Shown piece by piece: positions 49,731-58,586 of a stretch of DNA of 58,987 nucleotides. The notes under the pieces were generated by a model, which was not told where the DNA came from, did no database searches, and was given only the letters and a program-made list of their open reading frames with translations. The translations under genes were made by a program, and so were the position numbers. This DNA comes from Vibrio chagasii (GTDB lineage Bacteria; Pseudomonadota; Gammaproteobacteria; Enterobacterales; Vibrionaceae): assembly GCF_024347355.1 (NCBI RefSeq), contig NZ_AP025469.1, forward strand, positions 1-58,987. The letters are read 5' to 3'. Each line of letters begins with the position of its first letter. Positions within the stretch are counted from its first letter, which is position 1.

Positions 49731-50818
49731 ACGCTTTTACTACCATTCACAAGTTTCTCTATCGCCTCTAATACATCCTTTTCGAGATCTCTAGGTAAAC
49801 CCTGTAGGGTAATATGACTTCCTTTTTTCGTTCGTTTTACAAAAGCTTTCGTTTCTCCAGACTCAAAGACTGGTGTAACACTTTTGGTTTTCTTAGCACT
49901 GAGTTTTTTTGCCAGCTCATGCCACTTATCAACCACCATCTTAGACTGTTTATCTAACGATACTGTTTCGATACCAAGCATTGCCTCTTTTAGATCTTCT
50001 ATTGTTTCATTGAGCAAATTTTTACTCAGCACAGCTTTTGTCGCTGAATTAAATTTTAATACATATGCCTGCGGGAGTGTTTTAACAGGTAACAACTCAA
50101 GCAAAGGTGCTGGACAGGAATAAAAAGCAATACTGAGGCTTATATCTTGTTGGGTATACCCACGTTCCCTTTCCAATTCGGCTTGAGTCCAATTGTGTGT
50201 TTCCATCAGTTTGGTGTAGAGCTTACCTTTTTCGTAATAGGAGAATCCTTTCTTTCTATCTGAAGTTTCAACCACCCACCTAATCGTTTCTAGATTTGGT
50301 TTGCAGTCAAAGATATCTACCGTTAAACCTACCTTACGATGCAATGCAGAAGCGAAGCGTCGAGAGCCTTCCATAATTGAGTGCTTCCCGTTTTTATCGA
50401 CATAAGCGATGATAGGCATTAGTTGAAGCCCCATACCTATTTCATCAATAATGTCAGATAATGCTTCTTCTGTACGTTCGGAGATATCTCTAACGTTATC
50501 GCTATCAATAATGCAAAGCTCTTTTAACTGCTCATATGACATGTACGATGTAGCGACTGTATAAATTTCGCCAGAAGGGGTTGTCAGTTTTCTCTCTGGT
50601 TTAGACAAGACAATACCGGAATGCTCTTGGAGAAAATCACTAAATGAGATGCCGGCTTTATCCAAACTATCAGATAACTTCGAGTAATTAAGCTCTACAT
50701 CAATCTTTGCCTCAGATACACTATCGATATCCCCTGAAGGCATGGATGGCACTGTGGTTGGCTTCGCAGCATTTTTACTGGCTAGGGCTGCTTGAATAGC
50801 CGCTCGTCGTTTGCTCAT
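49718..50818 (-). CDS. parB: ParB-family partition protein
   Basis: 366 aa from ATG 50818 (MSKRRAAIQAALASKNAAKP), one base after the parA stop with AAGGAAAA before it. A ParB/Spo0J nuclease-like domain contains PIIAYVDKNGKHSIMEGSRR. The helix-turn-helix follows (NWTQAELERERGYTQQDISL). A C-terminal dimerisation region is expected. It would bind parS and stimulate ParA. Confidence 0.9.
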   Translation of the reverse strand: MSKRRAAIQAALASKNAAKPTTVPSMPSGDIDSVSEAKIDVELNYSKLSDSLDKAGISFSDFLQEHSGIVLSKPERKLTTPSGEIYTVATSYMSYEQLKELCIIDSDNVRDISERTEEALSDIIDEIGMGLQLMPIIAYVDKNGKHSIMEGSRRFASALHRKVGLTVDIFDCKPNLETIRWVVETSDRKKGFSYYEKGKLYTKLMETHNWTQAELERERGYTQQDISLSIAFYSCPAPLLELLPVKTLPQAYVLKFNSATKAVLSKNLLNETIEDLKEAMLGIETVSLDKQSKMVVDKWHELAKKLSAKKTKSVTPVFESGETKAFVKRTKKGSHITLQGLPRDLEKDVLEAIEKLVNGSKSVSHL

Positions 50819-50819
50819 T

Positions 50820-52013
50820 TTAATTATTTTCCTTATCCCATATTTTTCTAACTTGAAGCATGATATCCATAAGTATCTGATCAGCATTCAGCTTCGCATT
50901 CTTAAACGTGCTTTTATGACCTGAATACATTGATTTAGATAAATCGTAAACCGTATTTCTATCTAACGAACATAATCTAACTGCTTCTGATTTCTTAAAG
51001 GTTGTAGAAAATAAGTATCCGTTGAAATGCTCGTTTAGTTCCTCTCTTACTTCGAGTGAAGAAGCACTATTTTCCTCATAATTGGTCAACAAGAACTTGA
51101 TAAAATCATAGCCCTGATGACCTTGTGCAATAAGATTTCTATAAATTTTAGGTAGGTAACTAAGATACTGACACGTTGCATCTGTATCGTTTTGGTTTGC
51201 ACCGAGAGGGACTATTACACTAGTAGCAGCATTGTAAGCATTTATTGAGGCGTAGCCCAATGAAGGGGGGGTATCGATCAAAACGATATCCACGTCATCA
51301 CTGATTGCATCGATGACCGCTTTCAAACGCGAGTATGGTGAAGATATTGAGTTAGAAAATACACCTTCATGAAAAATAGCTTCGATATCCCTATCACCCT
51401 GAGCCGCAGGTATAATTTTAAGATTAGGGATTGTCGTGTCAGAAACTGACGCTCGAATTAGTTCACGATAACCTTCTGTTTGAGGATCAATTTGAATTAG
51501 CTCACCGATTGTAGGTCGCTCTTCTCCGTCTAAGGAAGGTTGGTAGGAGCTCAATGTACTTTGACCGTCCATATCAATGACAGCAATGCGATAGCCTTCG
51601 TGGTATTCCATCGCTATACCAGTAGCCATTGTGATACAACTTAGAGTTTTTCCCACGCCGCCCTTTTGGTTCTGCACGACTAAGACTTGTGTTTTCTGAT
51701 TTTTCTTACGATTAAAAGGCTTTAATTTTTTCTTGAGGATGGTGCTTTCTGGTAAGGCATCACGAATTTTATAGATTTGATTAATATCGAGCATCCAATT
51801 AATTCCACTCGATACGTGCGCCTTTGGATCAAAGCCAAGTTCAGCAGCATGTTTTTCAATAGTACGATAATCACATTTCAAATATTCAACCGCATCTGGT
51901 CTGTCAAACGTTCTAGGAAGTTTTGGTCGAATATCTTCACGTTGAGCGAGTAGATCTGACGCTCCTTGCGCTATGGTTTCCAATTCTTTCAGTGTCTCAA
52001 TCTGTCGGCTCAT
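50820..52013 (-). CDS. parA: ParA-family partition ATPase (type Ia)
   Basis: 397 aa. An N-terminal helix-turn-helix region (about 25-100) is typical of large type Ia ParA/SopA proteins. It is followed by the deviant Walker A motif QNQKGGVGKTLSC (~112-120), AVIDMDGQSTLSSY and IVLIDTPPSLGYASINAYNA. It segregates plasmid copies on the nucleoid and represses its own operon. A GGAG site lies eight bases before the ATG. Confidence 0.93.
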   Translation of the reverse strand: MSRQIETLKELETIAQGASDLLAQREDIRPKLPRTFDRPDAVEYLKCDYRTIEKHAAELGFDPKAHVSSGINWMLDINQIYKIRDALPESTILKKKLKPFNRKKNQKTQVLVVQNQKGGVGKTLSCITMATGIAMEYHEGYRIAVIDMDGQSTLSSYQPSLDGEERPTIGELIQIDPQTEGYRELIRASVSDTTIPNLKIIPAAQGDRDIEAIFHEGVFSNSISSPYSRLKAVIDAISDDVDIVLIDTPPSLGYASINAYNAATSVIVPLGANQNDTDATCQYLSYLPKIYRNLIAQGHQGYDFIKFLLTNYEENSASSLEVREELNEHFNGYLFSTTFKKSEAVRLCSLDRNTVYDLSKSMYSGHKSTFKNAKLNADQILMDIMLQVRKIWDKENN

Positions 52014-52211
52014 ATTACCTACTCCATCTTAGTCAGCATCATCAATTGATTGTTACAATGACACATAAAAAAACCAATGTAAACAAAAAACAAAGAATCC
52101 GATAAAAATATTACATGCTCACATTTAGAACACATGACAATCACAATTAAACCTGACAAAGAAATTCAGCAAAATCAAGGTAAGTCATTGATAATAAATA
52201 AAAAAGCATGT

Positions 52212-52231
52212 TTCACATTTATAAATGTATA
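52212..52231. repeat. Second copy of the par-flanking palindrome
   Basis: TTCACATTTATAAATGTATA matches the perfect palindrome at 49711-49730 in 17 or more of 20 positions. It lies about 200 bp upstream of the parA start. Confidence 0.55.
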
Positions 52232-52360
52232 TTTGAATGAAATGAAGATTTGGAGGAAACTCTTTGAGGGGTTAACCGTTTATGGGCGGTTTACAACAAC
52301 TTTATGGAAAGCTAAAAGAGACATTATGGGTAATTGACAAAGTATGCGTACATTGACAGA

Positions 52361-52390
52361 AAAAAAGCACCGAATATTCGGTGCTTTTTT
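52361..52390. terminator. Perfect-palindrome bidirectional terminator
   Basis: A 30-bp perfect inverted repeat: AAAAAAGCACCGAAT and its complement. It gives a GC-containing stem with six T on either strand. It separates the rep operon end from the par operon. Confidence 0.9.
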
Positions 52391-52407
52391 AGAGTGTTAT
52401 AGGTTAC

Positions 52408-53322
52408 TTACAAAACATCCCTGAGATTTTTACGTTCTTCAATTTCTTCTTGTTCTGGAATAGTCCCAGGTAGCGTAATTTTTTTGGGAGCCTGTTTTAT
52501 GCTTGGCGCTGAACGCACTGTTTTGGATACCTTCGATTTCAAACTGAATACCTGTGGATTAATAGTAAGATTTTGTCTCACTTCAACCGCGAACTCTAGA
52601 TTTTCATTCTCAGCTAAGTAATTACTCTTAAGGTATTTAATCGACAATGATTCCTTTTTACTCTTTAACGTAAACAAGCATTTTGTTAGACGCATTATTG
52701 AGGTTAAACCTGCGCCTGATGCCATCGTAATTTCTTGGTTACCACGGATTTCATCTTTGTTCACATGATGGACAAGCAACAAACTGGCACCAGATTCACT
52801 GGCAAGTTTCTGAAAAACATTTTTGATTAAGCGATCATGTTTTACCTCTTCACAACGGCCAATTGATTCCGTTACAGTGTCGACAATCACTAAGTCGAAT
52901 TCTGAGAAGGTTTGTTTGAGTTTTTCTAAATACTGTTCATGTTCTGCCAGTTCTTGGATTGAGCTATCGGGTGGAATTACTATTGGCTCAAGATCAGTGA
53001 GAAAGTGAAGATTATTTTTTAGCTCTGATTTTATAGTGGCAGTGCAATTGGCAAGCTTTTCTTTCATGCGCGATTGAATAATACCAGCACCATCCTCTGA
53101 ACTTAAAACCAACGTCTTTGCAGGTTTTTCAGCAGCGCTCATTCCGAGTAGAGACATTGAAGAAGAATGTTCCATTGCTATGCAAAGAGCTAGGTGAGAT
53201 TTACCGACATTAGGGGCAGCAATCAACATGCCCACATGACCTTTAAGCAAACCTTTCAAACTGAAACTTAGGTTCTGACTTTCAGATGAAGACATTAAGG
53301 TATCAAGAGATAGGGTGTTCAT
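52408..53322 (-). CDS. RepA-like hexameric helicase/RecA-fold ATPase
   Basis: 304 aa. Walker A GMLIAAPNVGKSHLALCIAM is near residue 40 and Walker B FDLVIVDTVTES near 143, with LLLVHHVNK and an arginine-finger region after. This AAA_25 architecture matches RSF1010-RepA-type replicative helicases. It overlaps the initiator gene by four bases (ATGA), so it is co-translated with it. It probably unwinds oriV or loads at the fork. Confidence 0.8.
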   Translation of the reverse strand: MNTLSLDTLMSSSESQNLSFSLKGLLKGHVGMLIAAPNVGKSHLALCIAMEHSSSMSLLGMSAAEKPAKTLVLSSEDGAGIIQSRMKEKLANCTATIKSELKNNLHFLTDLEPIVIPPDSSIQELAEHEQYLEKLKQTFSEFDLVIVDTVTESIGRCEEVKHDRLIKNVFQKLASESGASLLLVHHVNKDEIRGNQEITMASGAGLTSIMRLTKCLFTLKSKKESLSIKYLKSNYLAENENLEFAVEVRQNLTINPQVFSLKSKVSKTVRSAPSIKQAPKKITLPGTIPEQEEIEERKNLRDVL

Positions 53323-54344
53323 GATTCACCGTCCCCTATATAAAATATTTGTATTCCATTGCCCACATCGCGAAATTGAAGACGGAAGTCTTTTTCAATT
53401 TGTATAGCACTGGCCAGCAAATCTTTTCTGAGATCACTACGGAAGCTATGGCTGACTTTAGAAGCAATTGATTGAATGTAGCTATCGAGTGCCCACTCAA
53501 ATTTCTTGTTGTGTAAGAATTCAGCCTTGTGCGTAGTGATGTATTTTAAAAATGATCGAACAGAAGGTTTACTGTAGTTAGTCATTTTGTGTTGTTCCAA
53601 CCGATAGTAGTAACCATGGTCGCGTATTGCTTGCAGCAGACGCATATCAGGTACTAAAAACACATGGTTAGTGAGGTTCTTGCTGCTCTTACGACCTGTT
53701 TTGAATTTACTTCGATCACAATAAAATCGGTAGTCTTGAACAAACTCTAATGGTTTTTTGCCTACTACATTCTGCTCTTCATCAAGCTCATTGATCACTA
53801 AGTGGGCCGTTGCCAATTGTGTAATACGGCGCTCTATTTGATCGTAATTAGCGCGAGTGGTCGCCATACCCATCCGAGTTGCTAATTCATACATGCTCAT
53901 TGATAGGACGGTCGCGTCACGATCGATAAATGAATCAAAGCCATCTTCTTGAGTATCTGAAATATCGCCATCAGTGATGGTTTGGTAAACCTGTGACCAG
54001 GTTAAACGAGCACCCGCATCATAAGAATTATCGTCAAGTTGAATCGTTTGTGCATACGCCAACATGGTTTCTAAAATATCACGATGGGGTTGCAGTAAAT
54101 AATCAACGTGCAAGTCAACTCTAAAGCTCTTTCCATAACTATTGATGTTCACACTCTCTAACGGATAATTAGGATCGGTGCCTCCGTTTTGTGCAATCTC
54201 GATGAGTTTGGATTGCATTGTGGATGTTAAGCGTGAAGCTGGATGAAAAATGGTAGCTCTCGAAAATAGAATGGATGAGATGAACCTATTTTTACGGTCC
54301 TCTTCATTTATAACCGTCAAACTAGAGCCAGTTGTTGAAGTCAT
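53319..54344 (-). CDS. rep: Plasmid replication initiator (winged-helix type)
   Basis: 341 aa from ATG 54344, chosen with AGGTAA eight bases upstream. Two winged-helix-like regions can be traced: one around 145-185 (ELATRMGMATTRANYDQIER) and one around 265-310 (SVRSFLKYITTHKAEFLHNK). The gene lies immediately beside the iteron array and upstream of the helicase gene, as initiators do. The exact Rep family is not assigned. Confidence 0.75.
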   Translation of the reverse strand: MTSTTGSSLTVINEEDRKNRFISSILFSRATIFHPASRLTSTMQSKLIEIAQNGGTDPNYPLESVNINSYGKSFRVDLHVDYLLQPHRDILETMLAYAQTIQLDDNSYDAGARLTWSQVYQTITDGDISDTQEDGFDSFIDRDATVLSMSMYELATRMGMATTRANYDQIERRITQLATAHLVINELDEEQNVVGKKPLEFVQDYRFYCDRSKFKTGRKSSKNLTNHVFLVPDMRLLQAIRDHGYYYRLEQHKMTNYSKPSVRSFLKYITTHKAEFLHNKKFEWALDSYIQSIASKVSHSFRSDLRKDLLASAIQIEKDFRLQFRDVGNGIQIFYIGDGES

Positions 54345-54404
54345 GATCATTACCTAATAATGCGATATTGTTATTTTAACAGATAGTCTCTATTAACTCA
54401 CTTT

Positions 54405-54766
54405 GATCGGTAGATATCTATATCAGTTCGGTAAATATCTATACCTTGTCACATAAAACCGTTGCAAATTTCGGTAATTAATCACTTTAATCGGTAAATG
54501 TTTAGTTATGTGATGAGGATCCTTTAAGAGCCCCGAGATAGCCAAAAAACGTGGTTTGAGGTTATATATGCCGTTCTTATTTATACTAAATCTACTTAGT
54601 ACGCCGGATATGATCATTCTTCTCTTTAGATCGGTAAATATTTATATGTCATCTGTTGTGATCGGTAAATGTTTATATCTATGATCGTTAAATTATGATA
54701 TCAGATCGGCAAATGTTCACATACCATCGGTAAATATGCATACCATATCGGCAGATGTTGATATCT
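54405..54766. other. oriV: oriV iteron array
   Basis: About nine copies of TCGGTAAATGTTTATAT-like iterons start at 54407, 54428, 54471 (degenerate), 54491, 54631, 54662, 54706, 54727 and 54748. Pairs are spaced 21 bp apart (54407/54428; 54706/54727/54748), so they face the same side of the helix. The surrounding DNA is AT-rich. This is the predicted origin, bound by the adjacent initiator. Confidence 0.85.
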
Positions 54767-54887
54767 TAGATATGCATCTAAGAAATTAGAACCATAAGGA
54801 TCTAATTTCAAAGTAGCTGTTAGAGGTATGGAAATAAGTAGGCATAAGGTTCTGAAGTAGTATGGGTGTACTTTTAACTTTCAAATA

Positions 54888-54971
54888 CTGACGGGGAACG
54901 CTTTGGCGTTCCTGTGTCGGATTTGGGCGATGGACAACTATTCGCTCGTACCTCACGAAAGTTGACCACAC
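54888..54971 (+). repeat. 84-bp structured repeat, copy B
   Basis: Same orientation as copy A; hairpin GGAACGC-TTTG-GCGTTCC. It lies 20 bp past the end of the broken umuC and, with copy C, brackets the umuDC-nuclease segment as an inverted pair. Confidence 0.75.
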
Positions 54972-54990
54972 ACAAATCTAGAATACAGAA

Positions 54991-56239
54991 TCAACACAAT
55001 ATTTGTGGAAGGTCTTTTAGTTTTGTTGTGTATTGAGGTGACAGAAATTCTCTACTCATTTGCCAATGTTGCGTAGTTCCTTGAGCTGCAAGAAAAACAG
55101 CATCACGTCCAAATTTAACATTCAGTGCGTCAAGTGCCTCCATCAGAGCTGGATTTTCTGGTGAAGAGAATAAATCTATCTGCCTTTGCCTATCTGAAAC
55201 CAGTCCAATTGCACCAACGCCAATTTTATAATACTGAACACCGACTCGATATAATCGTTCAGCTATCGATGTGACGGCCGATGTTAATTTAGCTGTGTCA
55301 CTAGTCGGATAATCGAACTGAAGCGTCTCTTTAAAACTTTGAGGAATAGCATCAAAAGGAGACGTATTAGCAAATGCCATTAATATTGAGCACGCACTTT
55401 TTTGAGCCCGAGCTTTCTTGGCCACTGTAGCAACGTGGAACGCTAACGCCTGTTTTAATTCTTCAAGTGTTGTGATCCGTTGGCCCACACTCCGAGTGCT
55501 AAAGATTTGTTGTTTGTCGGCACGGCACTCATCCCAAATTTTGCATGCTTCTCCGTTTAATTCTCTTACTGTTCGCTCTACTTCAACATTAAACGAACGA
55601 CGGGCTTGGTCTGGGGGCAAGTTAGCTAAATCAAGTGCTGTATGTATTCCCATCCATTGCAAACGTTTAACTTCTCCCGATCCCCCAAACTTCAGACACA
55701 GGCTGCATGGCCAAGTAATGCTGTCTCTTCTGCTCAGAATCGATAATACATACTCCTTGTAATCTTTTATCCACTTTGGCACTTCGGTTGGCCATCTTCG
55801 ATAACGTCAAAGTATGGCCAGCACCAAAACATACAGGTAATCGACACTCTTTCCAGACCGTTTGCCTAACTCGTTGTCCAAACGCCTTTAAATCAGTTTC
55901 TACACGATTACAGTGGCGCATATCGAGAAAGCATTCATCAATACTGTAGATGTGACTGTTTGGAGCAAAAGCGGTGATTGTGGCCATCATTTTTGCTGAC
56001 AAGTCAGCATACAAAGCATAGTTCGACGAAAACACGTGAACAGACTGTTGTTCAATCAAACCTTTTTGTTTGAAGTAAGGCTCAAACTTCTTGATACCGG
56101 CTTCTTTTGCCAAACGATTCGCTGCGACGACCGCACCATCATTATTGGATAAGACGATGCAAGGTTGTTGTCGTAAGTCAGGACGAAAGACCTGTTCACA
56201 GGCCACATACATCGCATTGCAGTCAATTAGGGCAAACAC
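54991..56239 (-). pseudogene. umuC: umuC, frameshifted translesion polymerase V subunit
   Basis: The Y-family polymerase gene is split. The first 190 codons (GTG 56239 to the stop at 55667) carry FALIDCNAMYVACEQVFRPD and the catalytic HIYSIDECFLDMR. The frame breaks at VWGIGR. The downstream frame, open to 54991, continues with VKRLQWMGIHTALDLANLPP and a normal C-terminal part. Together they give about 415 aa, the usual UmuC size. One base gained or lost near 55668-55690 explains it, unless it is a sequencing error. It starts in the umuD stop (TAGTG). Confidence 0.85.
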
Positions 56240-56649
56240 TACATGAACTCTGGAAGAGGCTTATGGAGCCTTATAGAGCGTATGACTACCCCTTCAATTG
56301 AAAATGCGTCTTCTGGACGGATAGGGATAGGTGCACAGTTTGAATTCGCAGAGAGCAATAACCGCTGACGAACATCAATGATTTTGCACATGAATGCACC
56401 ATTGAGCGAAACAATGACGGTATCGAGGTGTTGAGCTTGTGGTTTTCTATCAATAACTAATAGATCCCCACTGTAGATCCCAACATTCTCCATGGAATCA
56501 CCGTTTGCATAAGCCAGGTAAGTTGCATTGGGGTTATTCACTAAAATTGAGTCGAGTGATACACCAAGCTCAACGTATTCCGCAGCAGGTGACTCCCAGG
56601 ATGTGAGTGAACAAGACATACTCGTAGGAGATAAGGGGAGGATATTCAT
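56239..56649 (-). CDS. umuD: UmuD-like protein with altered cleavage site
   Basis: 136 aa from ATG 56649. S24 catalytic residues are present: Ser in AYANGDSMENVGIYSGDLLV and Lys in GAFMCKIIDV. The region preceding the catalytic core reads SLTSWESPAAEYVE, whereas E. coli UmuD has CGFPSPAADYVE, so the usual Cys/Ala-Gly cleavage pair is not seen. A LexA box lies upstream. UmuD' normally activates polymerase V; here the partner UmuC is frameshifted. Confidence 0.85.
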   Translation of the reverse strand: MNILPLSPTSMSCSLTSWESPAAEYVELGVSLDSILVNNPNATYLAYANGDSMENVGIYSGDLLVIDRKPQAQHLDTVIVSLNGAFMCKIIDVRQRLLLSANSNCAPIPIRPEDAFSIEGVVIRSIRLHKPLPEFM

Positions 56650-56674
56650 AATCAAAACTCAAAACAAATAATAA

Positions 56675-56690
56675 CTGTATAAATATACAG
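56675..56690. promoter_or_regulatory. LexA box upstream of umuD
   Basis: CTGTATAAATATACAG matches the CTGT-N8-ACAG consensus and is palindromic. It lies 25 bp before the umuD start. It implies SOS induction of umuDC. Confidence 0.88.
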
Positions 56691-56739
56691 TTATTAGTGT
56701 TGTTTGGTCAATGTTTTCAATGGGTGTAGGCTTACAGCT

Positions 56740-57477
56740 TTACCACATTTCCCAGTGCTGTTGTTCCATATCTTCTTCTATAGAATCGGGTATAACATTG
56801 AAAAAATTTAAGTTTGTTGCTGTCTCCACCTCATCCACTGTGGTGATAAACAAAGGAAGTTCTGAAGTTGAAATTTTTCGATGAGGTAGAATAAATGCGA
56901 TGGCTTCGTTCATTTGTGGATCGAGGATGACCTTAAAAAATCGATTTGGTATGTAGACACCGTTACCAATGTAGCTTTCTTCGCCATCCCATATTGGCCC
57001 CGTCACTACGTATAACGACTGATAAACATTTGACCAATCTCGGACATATTGCTCAAGTCCTTTCCATCCACCACGATTGAAGCCAGGAAGTTGAGGAGCG
57101 ATGTTAGACATTAAAAAACTCTGTTGTACCGAATGCTTTGAAAAGTCGATGGTTCCAGCAGGAGCAAGATGGCCACGGTCATAGCCAGAGTGGTTATAGT
57201 CAAAACTACTCGCTCTAAAAGGGGGATCAATTTCAAAATCTAATTTGAAGTAATCTGTGCGTGGCGAGTATGCGTTTACGCTCTCCTTTGTGACGTAGTA
57301 TGCCACCCAGTCAGCGACTTTGAGTTGTTCATTGTAACCAACCGCATAGCCCTCCCGACAGAGCACTACATCACTTTCTCCTGGCTGGCCCATACTAAGG
57401 TGTGGGACACACTCTTGAGCGAAAAGTACTGTTGGAGTACTCATGATAAATAATAGAGTTCTGATCGAGCGCTTCAT
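56740..57477 (-). CDS. Secreted DNA/RNA non-specific endonuclease
   Basis: 245 aa with a signal peptide (LLFIMSTPTVLFAQ). The NucA/EndoG-type motif is SGYDRGHLAPAG with catalytic His103 in DRGH. The metal-binding Asn is in QSFLMSNIAPQLPGFNRGGW. It would degrade nucleic acid in the periplasm or outside. Two cysteines near the N-terminus may form a disulfide. It is carried in the same repeat-bracketed block as umuDC. Confidence 0.9.
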   Translation of the reverse strand: MKRSIRTLLFIMSTPTVLFAQECVPHLSMGQPGESDVVLCREGYAVGYNEQLKVADWVAYYVTKESVNAYSPRTDYFKLDFEIDPPFRASSFDYNHSGYDRGHLAPAGTIDFSKHSVQQSFLMSNIAPQLPGFNRGGWKGLEQYVRDWSNVYQSLYVVTGPIWDGEESYIGNGVYIPNRFFKVILDPQMNEAIAFILPHRKISTSELPLFITTVDEVETATNLNFFNVIPDSIEEDMEQQHWEMW

Positions 57478-57500
57478 ATATACCTCCCAAATTTAAGGTA

Positions 57501-57525
57501 AAAAAATGCCACCTCTAGAGGTGGC
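57501..57525 (-). terminator. Terminator 1 (GCCACCT stem)
   Basis: GCCACCTCT/AGAGGTGGC (57508-57525), with seven T on the minus strand after one A. It stands just upstream of the nuclease gene and would stop minus-strand transcription entering from the right. Confidence 0.7.
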
Positions 57526-57704
57526 CAAGTAGTCCTACTGATTTAGGTAGTGCAAGTGAGTGCATATGTGATGTTAGTGCAAATTTTGTAAAGCGCAACT
57601 ATCTAAAGTAGTAATGTTGAAGCCACTCGAAAGGGAATCAATTATGCAGGGTATTTGCCCTGTTTCAGAGCTGGATGAAATATGAGGTCATTAATCTGAT
57701 TTGA

Positions 57705-57788
57705 GTGTGGTGAACTTTCGTGAGGGACGAACGAATAGTTATCCATCGCCCAAATCCGACACAGGAGCGCCTTGGCGTTCCCCGTCAG
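57705..57788 (-). repeat. 84-bp structured repeat, copy C
   Basis: Inverted relative to copies A and B. It ends (plus-strand right side) with GGAGCGCC/GGCGTTCC, the counterpart of the first hairpin with a G-T pair. It lies between two similar terminators. Confidence 0.75.
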
Positions 57789-57811
57789 AACATTGCTTTA
57801 GGTTTACCTGG

Positions 57812-57839
57812 AAAAAAAAGCCACCTCATGAAAGGTGGC
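57812..57839 (-). terminator. Terminator 2 (GCCACCT stem)
   Basis: GCCACCT (57820-57826) / AGGTGGC (57833-57839), with eight T on the minus strand. It shares its stem with terminator 1, 300 bp away, suggesting duplication around repeat C. Confidence 0.75.
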
Positions 57840-58586
57840 GAAGATTGCGGCCAGTGTGTCAGCCCAGGAGTGATTATAAGCTTAGTTGCATATTATCTAG
57901 ATTCCAGATTTTAACTTGCTCATAATTTGAAGTGAGTCGGAAATGGTGTAGGGCAGTACGGCAATTTTCACAAAGAGGAAGGTGAATTGGACTATTCGGC
58001 CAAAAAATTTTGTGCGCTGTCAGCAAAGCGATCTCCTACTTAGATACTAAACACCCGCTTGAGCGAGTTACAATACTTAAGTTAATTCACACTTTGTTAA
58101 GTTAGTAAAAAACGCCACTAGAGATTGTCCAGCGCATTCACAGGTGGCTCTTCGTATCTCAGATGTGCCCTATTCTTAGTTGGGGCGATGATGCTCATTA
58201 AGCTAAGGCATCATTTGACTGAGTTTTCCTAATGCTAGTAAGTTGTCTACAAGGTTTGTCAATATAAGGGTTTGTAGTGAAATATAATGTCAAAAAAGTT
58301 CATATAGAGGGAACAACCTTTATAGCCCATATTCACTATTGCTAAAGCTTTGGTATTGAGCTTTGGAGCAATTGCGTTTAGTTAAAGGTTCGCTCAGAGC
58401 TATAGTGACATTTCACCCGTGGCACTTTCTAGCTCGAAAGTGCTCTATCCTTTGTTATTAAACCTAATGTTTTGAAATCGTTTAGTATTAAGTTGACCTA
58501 ATTCCTCTAGTATCACACCATACCACAAGTTGGATAACCATCAGATCGGTTCATAGACTGATCAATTGATATAGGACTTTATTAAC
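57840..58586. other. 747-bp stretch without a recognised gene
   Basis: No convincing reading frame on either strand. It is AT-rich, with one clear hairpin GCACTTTC-TAGCTC-GAAAGTGC (58422-58443) followed by a weak T tract. It probably contains the promoter of the origin-spanning gene at 58587. It may be degenerate mobile-element DNA. Confidence 0.4.

Larger units (their letters stand above)
52014..52407. other. par promoter region and spacer
   Basis: This 394-bp gap holds the parA promoter/operator side, with GTTACAATG-type half-sites near 52053. It also has a second copy of the parB-side palindrome (52212-52231) and a terminator (52361-52390). A plus-strand frame of 67 codons (52134-52337) lacks a ribosome binding site and covers the palindrome, so I do not call it a gene. 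Confidence 0.5.

Noticed and set aside
52134..52337. 67-codon plus-strand frame between par and rep
   Set aside because: No ribosome binding site, and it covers the par-flanking palindrome; more likely regulatory DNA.
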